A stretch of 45,642 nt of DNA from JAEUIT01 sp034439815 (GTDB lineage Bacteria; Planctomycetota; Phycisphaerae; Phycisphaerales; SM1A02). The notes below the pieces were generated by a model, which saw nothing but the letters and a program-made list of their open reading frames with translations, was not told where the DNA came from and searched no databases. Location: positions 1 to 45,642 of the forward strand of contig JAWXBD010000064.1 of the NCBI GenBank assembly GCA_034439815.1, read 5' to 3'. The position numbers and the translations under genes are program-made. The first letter of the stretch is position 1. Every line of letters starts with the position of its first letter. Positions 26,997-35,318 of the stretch are shown here, piece by piece.

Positions 26997-28221
26997 CGTT
27001 GTCATCGTCGGCGCCGGCGCTGCGGGTCTCATGACCGCGATCCGCGCGGGGCGGCTCGCACCCGGCGCGTCCATCGTGCTGCTGGACAGCGCGCGAACAC
27101 TCGGCGCGAAGATCCTCGTCGCAGGCGGAGGACGCTGCAACGTCACGCACGATGTGGTCGATGATCGCGCGTATGCGGGCTCGACGCGGCCGGCGATCCG
27201 CAACGTTCTGCGCCGCTTTGACATCGAGGCGACAGTTGCGTTCTTCAAAGAACTCGGCGTGGAGCTGAAGCGCGAAGCGACGGGCAAGCTGTTTCCGACG
27301 ACCGACAGCGCCCGCACCGTTCTCGATGCCTTGCTCAGCGCGGTGCGTGACGCGGGCGCGGTCGTGCACCATCCGTGCCGGGTCGACACCGTGGGGTGCG
27401 ATGGAGCGGACTTCGTCGTCGAAGGTCCATGGGGCGCGCTGCGCGCCGGCATGCTCGTGCTCGCAACCGGAGGCAAAGCGCTGCCCAAGTCCGGATCCGA
27501 TGGTGCCGGCTATCGGTTCGCGCAGACGTTCGGCCATTCGGTGACGGAGCGCATTGTTCCGGCGCTTGTTCCCCTGCTGCTGCCGGACCGTCATCCGCTG
27601 CGCGAGCTTGCCGGCATCACCGTGGATGCAGACATCCGGCTCGTGTCAGGAACCGGCAAGACGCTCGTGACGTTCAGCGGCTCGATGCTGTGCGCGCACT
27701 TCGGCCTGTCCGGTCCAGTGATTCTCGACATCAGCCGTTACTGGTCCGAAGTTCGGGCGCGTGATGAACAGGCGGAACTGCGGATCGGATTCGTGGCTGG
27801 CGCAACCGTCGAATCGCTCGACAGCGAACTGCTTCAAGGCGGCCACGCGACCCCGCTCGCATGGCTGCGTGGCCGTATGCCGGAGCGCCTCGCACGGACA
27901 CTGTTTGCCATCGCCTCGGTCGATCCAGGCGCGAGTCTGCGGCAGCTGTCGAAAGAACAGCGGCAGCGGCTCGCCGCAACGGTCGCCGCGCTGCCCGTAC
28001 AGCCCACCGGCGATCGCGGGTTCACCGTCGCCGAAGTCACGGCGGGCGGCGTCCCGCTTGCGGAAGTGCATCTCGACACGATGGAGAGCCGCTGCACGCG
28101 CGGCCTGTATCTCGTCGGCGAACTGTGCGATGTCGACGGTCGGATCGGCGGATTCAATTTTCAGTGGGCGTGGGCGAGCGGATGGGTTGCGGGGGCGGCG
28201 ATCGCCAAACGGAGAACGTGA
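26977..28221 (+). CDS. HI0933/BaiN-like FAD-dependent oxidoreductase
   Basis: 414 residues. The Rossmann motif VVIVGAGAAGLMTAIRAGRL is at the N-terminus, followed by LGAKILVAGGGRCNVTH, the typical HI0933 signature, then LKREATGKLFPTTDSA, LATGGKALPKSGSDGAGY and near the C-terminus GLYLVGELCDVDGRIGGFNF. The family consists of cytoplasmic flavoproteins; BaiN in Clostridium takes part in bile-acid dehydroxylation, but most members are uncharacterised. It overlaps the carboxypeptidase gene by 20 bases, so it is probably cotranscribed, although its cytoplasmic location differs from its neighbours. Confidence 0.92.
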   Translation: MTADRADVVIVGAGAAGLMTAIRAGRLAPGASIVLLDSARTLGAKILVAGGGRCNVTHDVVDDRAYAGSTRPAIRNVLRRFDIEATVAFFKELGVELKREATGKLFPTTDSARTVLDALLSAVRDAGAVVHHPCRVDTVGCDGADFVVEGPWGALRAGMLVLATGGKALPKSGSDGAGYRFAQTFGHSVTERIVPALVPLLLPDRHPLRELAGITVDADIRLVSGTGKTLVTFSGSMLCAHFGLSGPVILDISRYWSEVRARDEQAELRIGFVAGATVESLDSELLQGGHATPLAWLRGRMPERLARTLFAIASVDPGASLRQLSKEQRQRLAATVAALPVQPTGDRGFTVAEVTAGGVPLAEVHLDTMESRCTRGLYLVGELCDVDGRIGGFNFQWAWASGWVAGAAIAKRRT

Positions 28222-28259
28222 GGAGTCGTATTGCACGGATCGATTCGGCGGTGTGCCCG

Positions 28260-28991
28260 TCATCTCGAATGACGCAGCGCTTCCAGCTGTTTCTTCAACG
28301 GCCGCCAATACGCAGCGTCGATAGCACGCTCGGCATCCTCTTCATCGCGCAGCGCCTGGCTGATCGCTTCTGCCGTCGCGCCCTGAACAGCCAGTTGGAC
28401 GACCGGCCTTGTCTCTCTCGACGCCTCGATCGGATGATGTGCCACGAGGTTCTGAAGCAAAGAGGGCGTACGGCATTCGCGCAGCCAGAACGATGGCGCA
28501 GCGTCGCCCACGCTCGATCGCGGCGCAAAGTAGTCCGCCTCGATCAATCGTCGCACCATCGGCCAGTCCTTGTCGCGCTGTGTCTTTTTTGCCAGGACGA
28601 GATCAGGCAGGGACAGGACCCCGACGCCGTTCGCAAGGAGCGTGCGCCGTTCCCACAGCACCGGGAATGGATCGACGCCCCGCATCCGGCTCATGATGTC
28701 GACGCGTAATCCCGACACGGCCGGCGCTGCGCACCGAAAGTGCACCGCATGGCCCGCGTCCAGCAGCTCCTTCATGAACGGGGGCACCGCAATCACCTGC
28801 GCTTGAAGTTCGCGCATCGCCGTTGACAGAGCAGCAAGATTGCTCGCGTCGGACAGAATCGCGACATCGACATCGCGCGTCACTTCACTCGCCCCGTAGT
28901 ACACACACGCCTGCCCGCCCATCAAGATCGCTTGCACGCCGTGCCGCTCAAATGTCGCGAGCACGAGCTGGACCGACGGCTGCATGCTCAC
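28260..28991 (-). CDS. Nucleotidyltransferase (MNT/AbiEii-like)
   Basis: 243 residues. The Pol-beta-type motif GGQACVYYG...TRDVDV supplies the Gly-Gly (25-26) and the Asp-x-Asp metal ligands (40 and 42), and a third acidic strand is LRVDIMSRM. A region PDLVLAKKTQRDKDWPMV (K, R, D pattern) is typical of bacterial MNT-like proteins that act as toxins or antitoxins or in antibiotic modification. The helical C-terminus is unfamiliar. The start overlaps the upstream gene's stop by four bases. It is convergent with the flavoprotein gene, 38 bases apart. Confidence 0.8.
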   Translation of the reverse strand: MSMQPSVQLVLATFERHGVQAILMGGQACVYYGASEVTRDVDVAILSDASNLAALSTAMRELQAQVIAVPPFMKELLDAGHAVHFRCAAPAVSGLRVDIMSRMRGVDPFPVLWERRTLLANGVGVLSLPDLVLAKKTQRDKDWPMVRRLIEADYFAPRSSVGDAAPSFWLRECRTPSLLQNLVAHHPIEASRETRPVVQLAVQGATAEAISQALRDEEDAERAIDAAYWRPLKKQLEALRHSR

Positions 28992-29260
28992 GGCTGCTCG
29001 GCCCCCCCCGGCTCTGCTCGTGACGCTCGGTGCACTGGAATCGCGCGGGCGAAGGAGGCAAAGTCTTCGTCACTCCAGAACGGACTCTGCGTGTCGATCT
29101 CCGGTTCAAGACTCCCGCCCATGGCTACATACTCGGCGAACAGCCGCTGTCCTGCCTCCCATCGCTGCATCGGCGTCAGCGCGTACCACGCGGCCCACTC
29201 AGGCCCCGCGACTTCCTCGGCGGTAGGTCGGGAACGCATCACGGCCTGCATCGTATCCAT
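28988..29260 (-). CDS. Small protein paired with the nucleotidyltransferase
   Basis: 90 residues from the ATG at 29260 (MDTMQAVMRSRPTAEEVAG). The middle segment ALTPMQRWEAGQRLFAEYVA resembles the helix-forming part of short proteins that precede nucleotidyltransferases in two-gene modules. The C-terminus PFWSDEDFASFARAIPVH follows. No DNA-binding motif is obvious. The four-base overlap with the next gene indicates coupled translation. An antitoxin-like role is possible but unproven. Confidence 0.6.
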   Translation of the reverse strand: MDTMQAVMRSRPTAEEVAGPEWAAWYALTPMQRWEAGQRLFAEYVAMGGSLEPEIDTQSPFWSDEDFASFARAIPVHRASRAEPGGAEQP

Positions 29261-29577
29261 GTCGTCGCGCGTGTCTGCCGCGCGGGGCCCATCACTCCGT
29301 CCGCGCGTGATGTCGTCGCGGGATCCGGAGGCGGGCTCGCACATTACCGTCTGGCCGGCACAGTTTCGGCGATCACCCGGCAAGCCTTTGGGGTTCCGCC
29401 GACACGATCTTCTGCAAATTGACAGCACCTACCCAATTGACGAGATCTTCCCCGGTTTGTAGCGATCTGCTTGCGGCGCGCGTCCCGGGCTGCGACCATC
29501 TGCAGCTTCCCTGACAGATGGCTCGACCCAGTTCGAGTGGGCGGCGGTTGTTCTGGACACCTTTTCGAGAGGACTCG
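29261..29577. other. Divergent intergenic region
   Basis: Lies between the small partner gene (-) and the dockerin-tagged gene (+). An upstream extension of the minus frame to 29428 is Arg/Cys-rich and looks non-coding. GAGAGGA at 29564-29570 is the ribosome binding site of the plus-strand gene. No other feature is seen. Confidence 0.5.
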
Positions 29578-30087
29578 ATGCAGTTTGAGTCACCCGTTGT
29601 CGTCTACGCGCCTCCTGGATTCGTTGTGCAAGCTGACATCGACCGGAGCGGCCTCGCCTGGGACATCACCATCCTGAATATCGGCAGCGAAACAGTGTCG
29701 GGCTGCGTCGATGTGCAATGGCGCGTGCCGGAACGGGCGCGTGATCACATGCTGGCGCTCAGAGCGTTTTCTGCCTCGGATTCGTCCATCGAGATGGATC
29801 GCAGCTTCCGCGTCGACGAACACATCATTCTCCATCCGGAAGCATGGCTGACGCTCTGGCTTGGCGAGCGGATCTGCCTTGAGCTCAAGGTCGGTCAAGA
29901 GGTTGTCATCAGCGGCGCAGCTTCGTCTGTCTTCGATGTCGATGGCGACGGAACCGTCGCCGCGAATGACCTCGCCGAAGTGCTGAGTGCCTGGGGTCCC
30001 TTGTGCGGACCCGCCGACGTGAACATGGACGGTGGGATCAACCTGCTCGATTTGATGCTGGTGCTGGATGCGATTCCGGCGTCCTGA
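29578..30087 (+). CDS. Small dockerin-tagged protein without signal peptide
   Basis: 169 residues from the ATG at 29578, with GAGAGGA before it. The N-terminal 115 residues form a beta-rich domain (WDITILNIGSETVSGCVDVQ; VDEHIILHPEAWLTLWLGER) of no family I recognise. The C-terminal about 50 residues are two calcium-loop repeats: DVDGDGTVAANDLAEVLSAW and DVNMDGGINLLDLMLVLDAI. A signal peptide is absent, although other dockerin-tagged proteins here have one. Either the true start lies upstream (ATG 29518, still no clear signal) or it is secreted otherwise. Confidence 0.75.
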   Translation: MQFESPVVVYAPPGFVVQADIDRSGLAWDITILNIGSETVSGCVDVQWRVPERARDHMLALRAFSASDSSIEMDRSFRVDEHIILHPEAWLTLWLGERICLELKVGQEVVISGAASSVFDVDGDGTVAANDLAEVLSAWGPLCGPADVNMDGGINLLDLMLVLDAIPAS

Positions 30088-30205
30088 CGCGTGGTAGCGT
30101 GGAGCCGGCCAACGGTTTCTGCGCTCAACGGGTGAGCCCCTCATGCTCCCGCGCGCCGTTGCCGCTACGCTGGTCGCCACCACCACCTGCGAGCCGCTAC
30201 ACCAT

Positions 30206-30610
30206 ATGAGCGTTCACCACGAAGCATCGGATTCGGATCGACTGCGTGCGCCTCCGGTCGATCGATTTGCGGGGCTGGCCCATCGCGTCGACATCGCGGC
30301 AGCACTGAAGGCATTGCGTGACGAACCGCAGCCGCCCGCGAACGGCCGCCGGCAGATCACGGTGTATCACCGTGTTCCCGTCACCACCGCCCTGTTCGAC
30401 TTCGAGGCCGGCGGCGCGCTCAACCAGCACACGACCCACGGCCTCGTCACGATTCAAGTGATCGAGGGGCGCCTCGTGATTGAGGCCGATGGCGGCACAC
30501 ATGAGCTGCGGTCTGGACAGCTGCTCATCTTGAATCCGGACGTGCCCCACTCGGTCCGCGCGCCTGACGCGGGCGTCATGCTGCTGACAGTGCATATGGA
30601 GCGCGATTGA
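30206..30610 (+). CDS. Cupin-domain protein
   Basis: 134 residues. The C-terminal 85 residues form a cupin barrel: FDFEAGGALNQHTTHGLVTI (first motif with His-x-x-x-His), VIEGRLVIEADGGTHELRSG, and LLILNPDVPHSVRAPDAGVM (second motif, PDVPH). The two motifs provide a plausible metal site (His, His, Glu-like, His). The N-terminal portion (VDRFAGLAHRVDIAAALKAL) is helical. Small single-domain cupins bind metals or small ligands; no substrate is indicated. The ATG at 30206 is used because an upstream ATG (30143) would add a segment unlike the fold. The PAC2 gene begins 88 bases downstream. Confidence 0.85.
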   Translation: MSVHHEASDSDRLRAPPVDRFAGLAHRVDIAAALKALRDEPQPPANGRRQITVYHRVPVTTALFDFEAGGALNQHTTHGLVTIQVIEGRLVIEADGGTHELRSGQLLILNPDVPHSVRAPDAGVMLLTVHMERD

Positions 30611-30698
30611 CTTTTGTTCATGTGTTCATGGCTTGCCACGTGCCGCGTGAGCGCACTCCATTCGGCTGTGCCCCCCGGGGACTTGAGCGCGGAACCCT

Positions 30699-31841
30699 GT
30701 GATGCCCGATGATGTGACTGGAGAAAGAGCCGAAGGCGGTACCGCTCCCGAGCATGCGGTGTCCGTGTCGCAGAACATCAAGCCGCGCAAGCCGTGGCTC
30801 ATCGCCGCATGGCCAGGCATGGGCAACGTTGCGGTGATTGCAGCCGGCTACCTCATTCAGCAGCTCGAGATGTACGCGGACGGCGAGCTGCTCGCGTTCG
30901 ATCATTTCGACGTCGAAGAAATCGATGTCAAGGACGGACTGACAGCGCCAGTGCAGCTGCCGCGCGGTTACTTCTTTCGATCGAATCTCGCGCAGGGAGA
31001 ACGTGATCTGCTCGTGTTCGTGAGCGAGAAGCAGCCGACGCAGCAAAAGTTCGGCTATGCCCGCGAACTGATCGCGGAAGCGTCGAACCGCGGCGTCGAG
31101 CGCGTCATCACGTTCGCCTCGATGGCGTCGGCGCTGCACCCGGCCGAGAACTCGCGCGTTGCCGGTTTCGCGACGTCGGTGGACGCGCTGGCAGAACTGC
31201 GCCGCGCGGAAGTTCGTCCGCTCGATGAAGGCCAGATCGGCGGACTGAATGGCATCGTGCTCGCAGCGGCAGCCGAGCGCGGCATGTCCGGCGTATGTCT
31301 GCTGGCCGAGATCCCCTTCTTCGCGGCTGGTGTTCCGAATCCCAAGGCTGCTCGGTCCGCGCTGAGCGTCTTTAGTGTCCTCGCAGGAATCGATGTCAGT
31401 CTGGACGACCTCGACCGGCAGTCGACCGCGATGGATCGACTGCTCATTCAGGTCTATGAAAAGCTCGAAGCGCAGTCCGGCGGCGACTCCGACGAGTCGG
31501 ACGATGCGTCGGAGGAAGACGACGGCGGCGACGACGACGAGAACGGGGACAGCATCGACGAAAGCGCACCGGCGCCGACCGAGAACGAAGCTCCTCCAGC
31601 GCAGCCAGAGGACCCGACAGCAGCGCCGTCCGAGAGCGATGAAGCCCCGGCCGTGCGACCAAAGCCCCCTCTCGAACAGACGAAGCTCAGCGCGGCCGAC
31701 CGGCAGCGGCTGGAGCGGCTGTTCGACGACGCGCGCAAGGACGCGAGCAGGGCGGTCCGGCTGAAAGAGGAACTCGACAGACTCGCGGTGTTCGCCGAGT
31801 ATGAGAACCGGTTCCTCGACCTGTTCCGCCGTGGGACGTGA
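30699..31841 (+). CDS. PAC2-family protein with acidic linker and helical C-terminus
   Basis: 380 residues (GTG 30699; ATG 30702 is the alternative). Residues about 28-245 match the PAC2 family, relatives of eukaryotic proteasome-assembly chaperones: KPWLIAAWPGMGNVAVIAAG, FDHFDVEEIDVKDG, VFVSEKQPTQQKFGYA, VITFASMASALHP, GLNGIVLAAAAERGM, and LLAEIPFFAAGVPNPKAARS. A roughly 70-residue Asp/Glu/Pro/Ser-rich linker (DSDESDDASEEDDGGDDDEN) leads to a basic, helical C-terminal segment (LSAADRQRLERLFDDARKDA). Bacterial PAC2 proteins have no agreed function. It is convergent with the dockerin-tagged gene, with a polypurine hairpin between. Confidence 0.88.
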   Translation: MMPDDVTGERAEGGTAPEHAVSVSQNIKPRKPWLIAAWPGMGNVAVIAAGYLIQQLEMYADGELLAFDHFDVEEIDVKDGLTAPVQLPRGYFFRSNLAQGERDLLVFVSEKQPTQQKFGYARELIAEASNRGVERVITFASMASALHPAENSRVAGFATSVDALAELRRAEVRPLDEGQIGGLNGIVLAAAAERGMSGVCLLAEIPFFAAGVPNPKAARSALSVFSVLAGIDVSLDDLDRQSTAMDRLLIQVYEKLEAQSGGDSDESDDASEEDDGGDDDENGDSIDESAPAPTENEAPPAQPEDPTAAPSESDEAPAVRPKPPLEQTKLSAADRQRLERLFDDARKDASRAVRLKEELDRLAVFAEYENRFLDLFRRGT

Positions 31842-31846
31842 CGGGA

Positions 31847-31902
31847 AAGGAAGAAGGATGAAGTAGGACCGCAGAATCGACGCGAATTCATCCTTCTTCC
31901 TT
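31847..31902. terminator. Polypurine/polypyrimidine inverted repeat between convergent genes
   Basis: aaggaagaaggatgaa (31847-31862) is exactly complementary to ttcatccttcttcctt (31887-31902), 16 base pairs with a 24-base loop, then a further pyrimidine-rich run to about 31926. It lies between the PAC2 gene and the dockerin-tagged gene and covers the latter's stop codon. Termination in both directions is likely. Confidence 0.6.
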
Positions 31903-33333
31903 CTTTCTTCTTACTTCCTCCTTCCCCCCACACTGTCCCCACGTGCCCAGCAACTGAGCGAGGTCCGCGGCGTCGACCGCGCCGGAGCCGTTGATGTCGG
32001 CCGCGCCGCCGTTGGGCCCCCACGCACCGATCAGTATTGCAAGATCCGCAGGGCCGATCAGGCCGTCACAGTTGAGGTCCGCCGCGCAGTTTGCCGGCGG
32101 AAGCACATCGACCTTGACGCGCCGGTCAATCTCGAGCACGAGCGGCAGCTGCTCGCCTGTGGCGCCGTACGCAACCCAGCTGTTGAGGCTCGCGATCGGC
32201 GGTGTGAGCACGTTGTCGTCGACCTCTGCAAACTGCACGATCATGGACTCGCCGCACTTGAACTTGCCGATCGCGATGCCGTCGCTGCAGCACTCGCCCC
32301 ACTTCTGCCGCGCTGTGAACAGTCCTGATCCGGGCAGACCCGTGTAGAAGTCGGTCGACTCGCTGATGTTGGGATCATCCTGAACGAGAAACGCAGCCTG
32401 GCTCGCGTCGTCGAGCGCCTCGATCTTCATCTCGGCAGATCCGCCGTCAGGGTTGTCCGGTTCCGCGCGATCGTGCACGATGAACAAGGTCACCTCGTCC
32501 GCGGTGACCGCGCCGAAGAGATGCGATCGATCGGCTTCGAGCGACAGCGCTGCGCCGTTCCATGAGGCGCTTTCAGGAACGCCGTAGCCGTAGAACGCAG
32601 CGGCCGATGTCCCGACCGCAGACCACAGCGGTACCTCGCCGAGAATGTTGCGGCCGAAATCACCGGCGCCTGGCGCCGACTCTTGCGAGAGTCGAAACCG
32701 CGGTGTGCACTGGGGCGACGGACAGGGACGGGCGACGGAGACGAAGTCGAGCGCCCATCCGATCAGGCCGGTCGTCGCGTTCGGCGTCACGTCGACCAGG
32801 ACACTCGTGATGCTGCTGCCGGCCAGCGTGACTTTCACGCTCTTCCCGTCATTGACGAGCGTGCCGACGACCGTCGTGGAGTCGACGACGGCCGCTCCGT
32901 CGAATGCGGTCACCGTCACGACGTCGCCGTCAGGCGCTACGCCGTCGATATCGATAACGTAGAAACTGACCAAGGTGACCGGCGGATCAAATTGGATACG
33001 AATATCATTCGGCACAAAGTAATTGCCGCCGCCGACGGGCGGGTCGGTCAAGCCGGCAGTGCCCGAGCTCATGCTCGCATCGGCGCCGTTCGCGCTGAAG
33101 AAGGCGCTGGCAATCGGAGTGCCGGCGAGCGTGATGATGGGGAAGAGGTCTGGCCGGCCCTCGATCGCGAAGGTCACTCCGAACTCCTCGTACTGATTTG
33201 ATATGGCGGTGTTTTCTGCGAGTCCCTCGAAATCAATCACGTACAGCAGCGAATCCGTTCCCGAGTGCGCAGTCGCGGCGACCACGGCGAGTGCCGCGGT
33301 GCTCAACGCGGCGAACTTCCACCGGCGATTCAT
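31888..33333 (-). CDS. Large secreted dockerin-tagged protein
   Basis: 481 residues from the ATG at 33333 (MNRRWKFAALSTAALAVVAA, signal peptide). The N-terminal domain (VIDFEGLAENTAISNQYEEF, then FFVPNDIRIQFDPP-like strands, FYVIDIDGVAPDGDVVTVTA) resembles beta-sandwich domains of secreted planctomycete proteins. The middle (GYGVPESASWNG..., KWGECCSDGIAIGKFKCGES) is unfamiliar. The tail holds two dockerin-like repeats, DLNCDGLIGPADLAILIGAW and DINGSGAVDAADLAQLLGTW. After the tag, an odd basic tail (KEEVRRKKEEG) is encoded by the polypurine repeat and is probably an accidental extension. Substrate and partner are unknown. Confidence 0.88.
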   Translation of the reverse strand: MNRRWKFAALSTAALAVVAATAHSGTDSLLYVIDFEGLAENTAISNQYEEFGVTFAIEGRPDLFPIITLAGTPIASAFFSANGADASMSSGTAGLTDPPVGGGNYFVPNDIRIQFDPPVTLVSFYVIDIDGVAPDGDVVTVTAFDGAAVVDSTTVVGTLVNDGKSVKVTLAGSSITSVLVDVTPNATTGLIGWALDFVSVARPCPSPQCTPRFRLSQESAPGAGDFGRNILGEVPLWSAVGTSAAAFYGYGVPESASWNGAALSLEADRSHLFGAVTADEVTLFIVHDRAEPDNPDGGSAEMKIEALDDASQAAFLVQDDPNISESTDFYTGLPGSGLFTARQKWGECCSDGIAIGKFKCGESMIVQFAEVDDNVLTPPIASLNSWVAYGATGEQLPLVLEIDRRVKVDVLPPANCAADLNCDGLIGPADLAILIGAWGPNGGAADINGSGAVDAADLAQLLGTWGQCGGKEEVRRKKEEG

Positions 33334-33508
33334 GTCGGATGTCATGGCGGTCCCCAGATTGCATGGTGGCGCTGTGTCCGGCGCGCAACGGAGCGGCGGA
33401 TTTCGCCGAGCGGAGTCTACGGCTTTGGGGAATGCCCGCTAATCCCGAAGTGCGAGTGCAGCAGCGGTGCGCGGCGGGCCCGTGCGAAGCGATTCGATTC
33501 TAAGAAAA

Positions 33509-33582
33509 TGGGCCGGGTGGGATTCGAACCCACGTCTTGGTAATTATGAGTTACTGGCTCTGGACCGCTGAGCTACCAGCCC
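33509..33582 (-). tRNA. tRNA with CAT anticodon (elongator Met, or Ile2)
   Basis: The minus strand from 33582 folds as a cloverleaf: acceptor GGGCTGG pairs with CCGGCCC (one T-G pair), D arm GCTC/GAGC, anticodon loop CTCATAA with CAT, a short variable loop and T arm GTGGG-TTCGAAT-CCCAC. The discriminator is A and CCA is not encoded. The anticodon stem is AGTAA/TTACC with an end mismatch. CAT can belong to elongator Met or to Ile2 (lysidine-modified); the initiator is unlikely because the acceptor starts with a G-C pair. Confidence 0.9.
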
Positions 33583-33686
33583 TGCACGTGCCGCCGCGGC
33601 CACGTCCCCTTCACGAACCTCCCGGCGACGAGGATACCGGCGCATCTCTCGCGTCGGAGAGCAGTTGCCGCTATCTTCCGAAGGCG

Positions 33687-35318
33687 ATGGCGAAGTCGTC
33701 TTCGGGAACCTTTATTCGACCCGTAGAGCCTTGGCAACCAATGCTCGAGGTCCGCGGGATTGAGAAGTCATTTCCCGCCACGAAGGCCCTCGATGGCGTT
33801 TCGCTGCGATTCGGCAAAGGCGAAGTGCACGGACTGGTCGGCGAGAACGGAGCGGGCAAGAGCACGCTCATGAAGATTCTCGCGGGCATTTACCTTCCGG
33901 ACGCGGGCACGATTCTCGTCGACGACAAGCCGCGCGTGTTTCGCTCGGTAAGCGAGGCGGGCGCCTGCGGCATCGCGATGATCCACCAGGAACTGAATCT
34001 GGTCGGAGCGCTTTCGGTCGCCGAGAACATCTTCCTCGGCCGCGAGCCCCGTCGGCCGCTGTGGAGCGGCCGCCTGGTCGACCGCCGTCTGATGGAACGA
34101 AACGCCGCGTCGCTGCTCGTCAACGTCGGTGCCGGGATCGATCCGACACGTCTCGTGGAATCGCTCTCAGTCGCCGAACAGCAACTCGTGGAGATCGCCA
34201 AAGCGCTCGCCTCGAACGCCCGCTTTCTAATCATGGACGAACCGACGGCCGTGCTTTCGGAACGGGAGACGCGTTCACTGTTTTCGCTCATCCGCCGTCT
34301 TGCAGCCAATGGCGTGGCGATTGTCTACATCTCGCATCTGCTGCCGGAAGTGCTCGCGATATGCAAGCGCATCTCCATCCTTCGCGACGGACGGCTCGTC
34401 GAGACGGTGTCGCCGCAGGACGTGAGCGAACGAAAGCTCGCGGAGCTCATGGTCGGCCGCGAGCTCACGCACGTGTTTCCCGAGAAGCGGCCGGCGCCCG
34501 ATGCGGCGCCGGCGCTCGAAGTGCAGGGCATTGCCGCGGCGCCCAACGTCCTTGATGTCTCGTTCAGTGTGCGGCCGGGCGAGATCATCGGCCTCGCGGG
34601 CCTGGTCGGCAGCGGCCGCACTGAGGCGGCGGAGGCGATCATCGGCCTGCGACGGCGGGTGCGCGGTACCGTGCGGGTGTTCAACACGCTGGTCGACTTC
34701 CGCAGTCCGCGCGATGCACTCGCTGCACGCGTCGCCTACGTCTCCGAAGACCGCAAAGGCCGCGGGGTGCATCTCGACATGAACTGCATCGAGAACACCA
34801 CGCTGGCGCATCTCTCCGCATACGGCGCGGTGTTTCCCAGCCGCTCGCGCGAGCGGAGAGCAGCGCGCGGGTGGATCGAGCGACTGGCGATCCGCTGCCC
34901 TGACCTCCTAGCGCCGATCCGCACGCTCTCCGGCGGCAATCAGCAGAAGCTCGCGGTGGCAAAGTGGCTCGATGGAAAACCGAGCATCATCATTCTCGAC
35001 GAGCCGACACGAGGTATCGATCTCGGCGCCAAGCGCGAGATGTACCGGCTGATCGTCGACCTCGCTGAGGCGGGCCTCGCGTGCGTCGTCATCTCCAGCG
35101 AACTTCCCGAATTGATCGGGCTGTGTCATCGAATCGTCGTGCTGCGGCAGGGACGCGTGGCCGGCGAACTCGCCGGCGCCGACGAGCTCACGGAACAGCG
35201 CATCATGTATCTGAGCGCCGGCGTCGATCGCTCCCCCCGCTTCCCGCCGCCGACCCCGACGCCGCCGACATCGCCACCACCATCATCTAACGAAAGCCAG
35301 CAAAGGAAGTCCGCATGA
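33687..35318 (+). CDS. Sugar ABC transporter ATP-binding protein, two-ATPase type
   Basis: 543 residues from the ATG at 33687, in the RbsA/XylG/MglA family: a tandem ATPase protein for monosaccharide import. First domain: GLVGENGAGKSTLMKILAGI (Walker A), LSVAEQQLVEIAKAL (signature), FLIMDEPTAVLS (Walker B). Second domain: GLAGLVGSGRTEAAEAI (degenerate P-loop typical of this family), YVSEDRKGRG, LSGGNQQKLAVAKWL, IIILDEPTRGIDLGAK. The tail is Pro/Thr-rich (PPTPTPPTSPPPSS), unusual for this family. The stop overlaps the permease start by four bases. A TTG/ATG upstream frame crosses the tRNA and is rejected; ATG 33741 is an alternative. Confidence 0.95.
   Translation: MAKSSSGTFIRPVEPWQPMLEVRGIEKSFPATKALDGVSLRFGKGEVHGLVGENGAGKSTLMKILAGIYLPDAGTILVDDKPRVFRSVSEAGACGIAMIHQELNLVGALSVAENIFLGREPRRPLWSGRLVDRRLMERNAASLLVNVGAGIDPTRLVESLSVAEQQLVEIAKALASNARFLIMDEPTAVLSERETRSLFSLIRRLAANGVAIVYISHLLPEVLAICKRISILRDGRLVETVSPQDVSERKLAELMVGRELTHVFPEKRPAPDAAPALEVQGIAAAPNVLDVSFSVRPGEIIGLAGLVGSGRTEAAEAIIGLRRRVRGTVRVFNTLVDFRSPRDALAARVAYVSEDRKGRGVHLDMNCIENTTLAHLSAYGAVFPSRSRERRAARGWIERLAIRCPDLLAPIRTLSGGNQQKLAVAKWLDGKPSIIILDEPTRGIDLGAKREMYRLIVDLAEAGLACVVISSELPELIGLCHRIVVLRQGRVAGELAGADELTEQRIMYLSAGVDRSPRFPPPTPTPPTSPPPSSNESQQRKSA

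Noticed and set aside
33509..33582. Integration site of a mobile element at the tRNA gene
   Set aside because: No integrase, no duplicated tRNA 3' end and no change in base composition next to it.
33537..33686. Upstream extension of the sugar ATPase gene
   Set aside because: It would run through the tRNA gene on the other strand and adds residues without family similarity. The start at 33687 is used.
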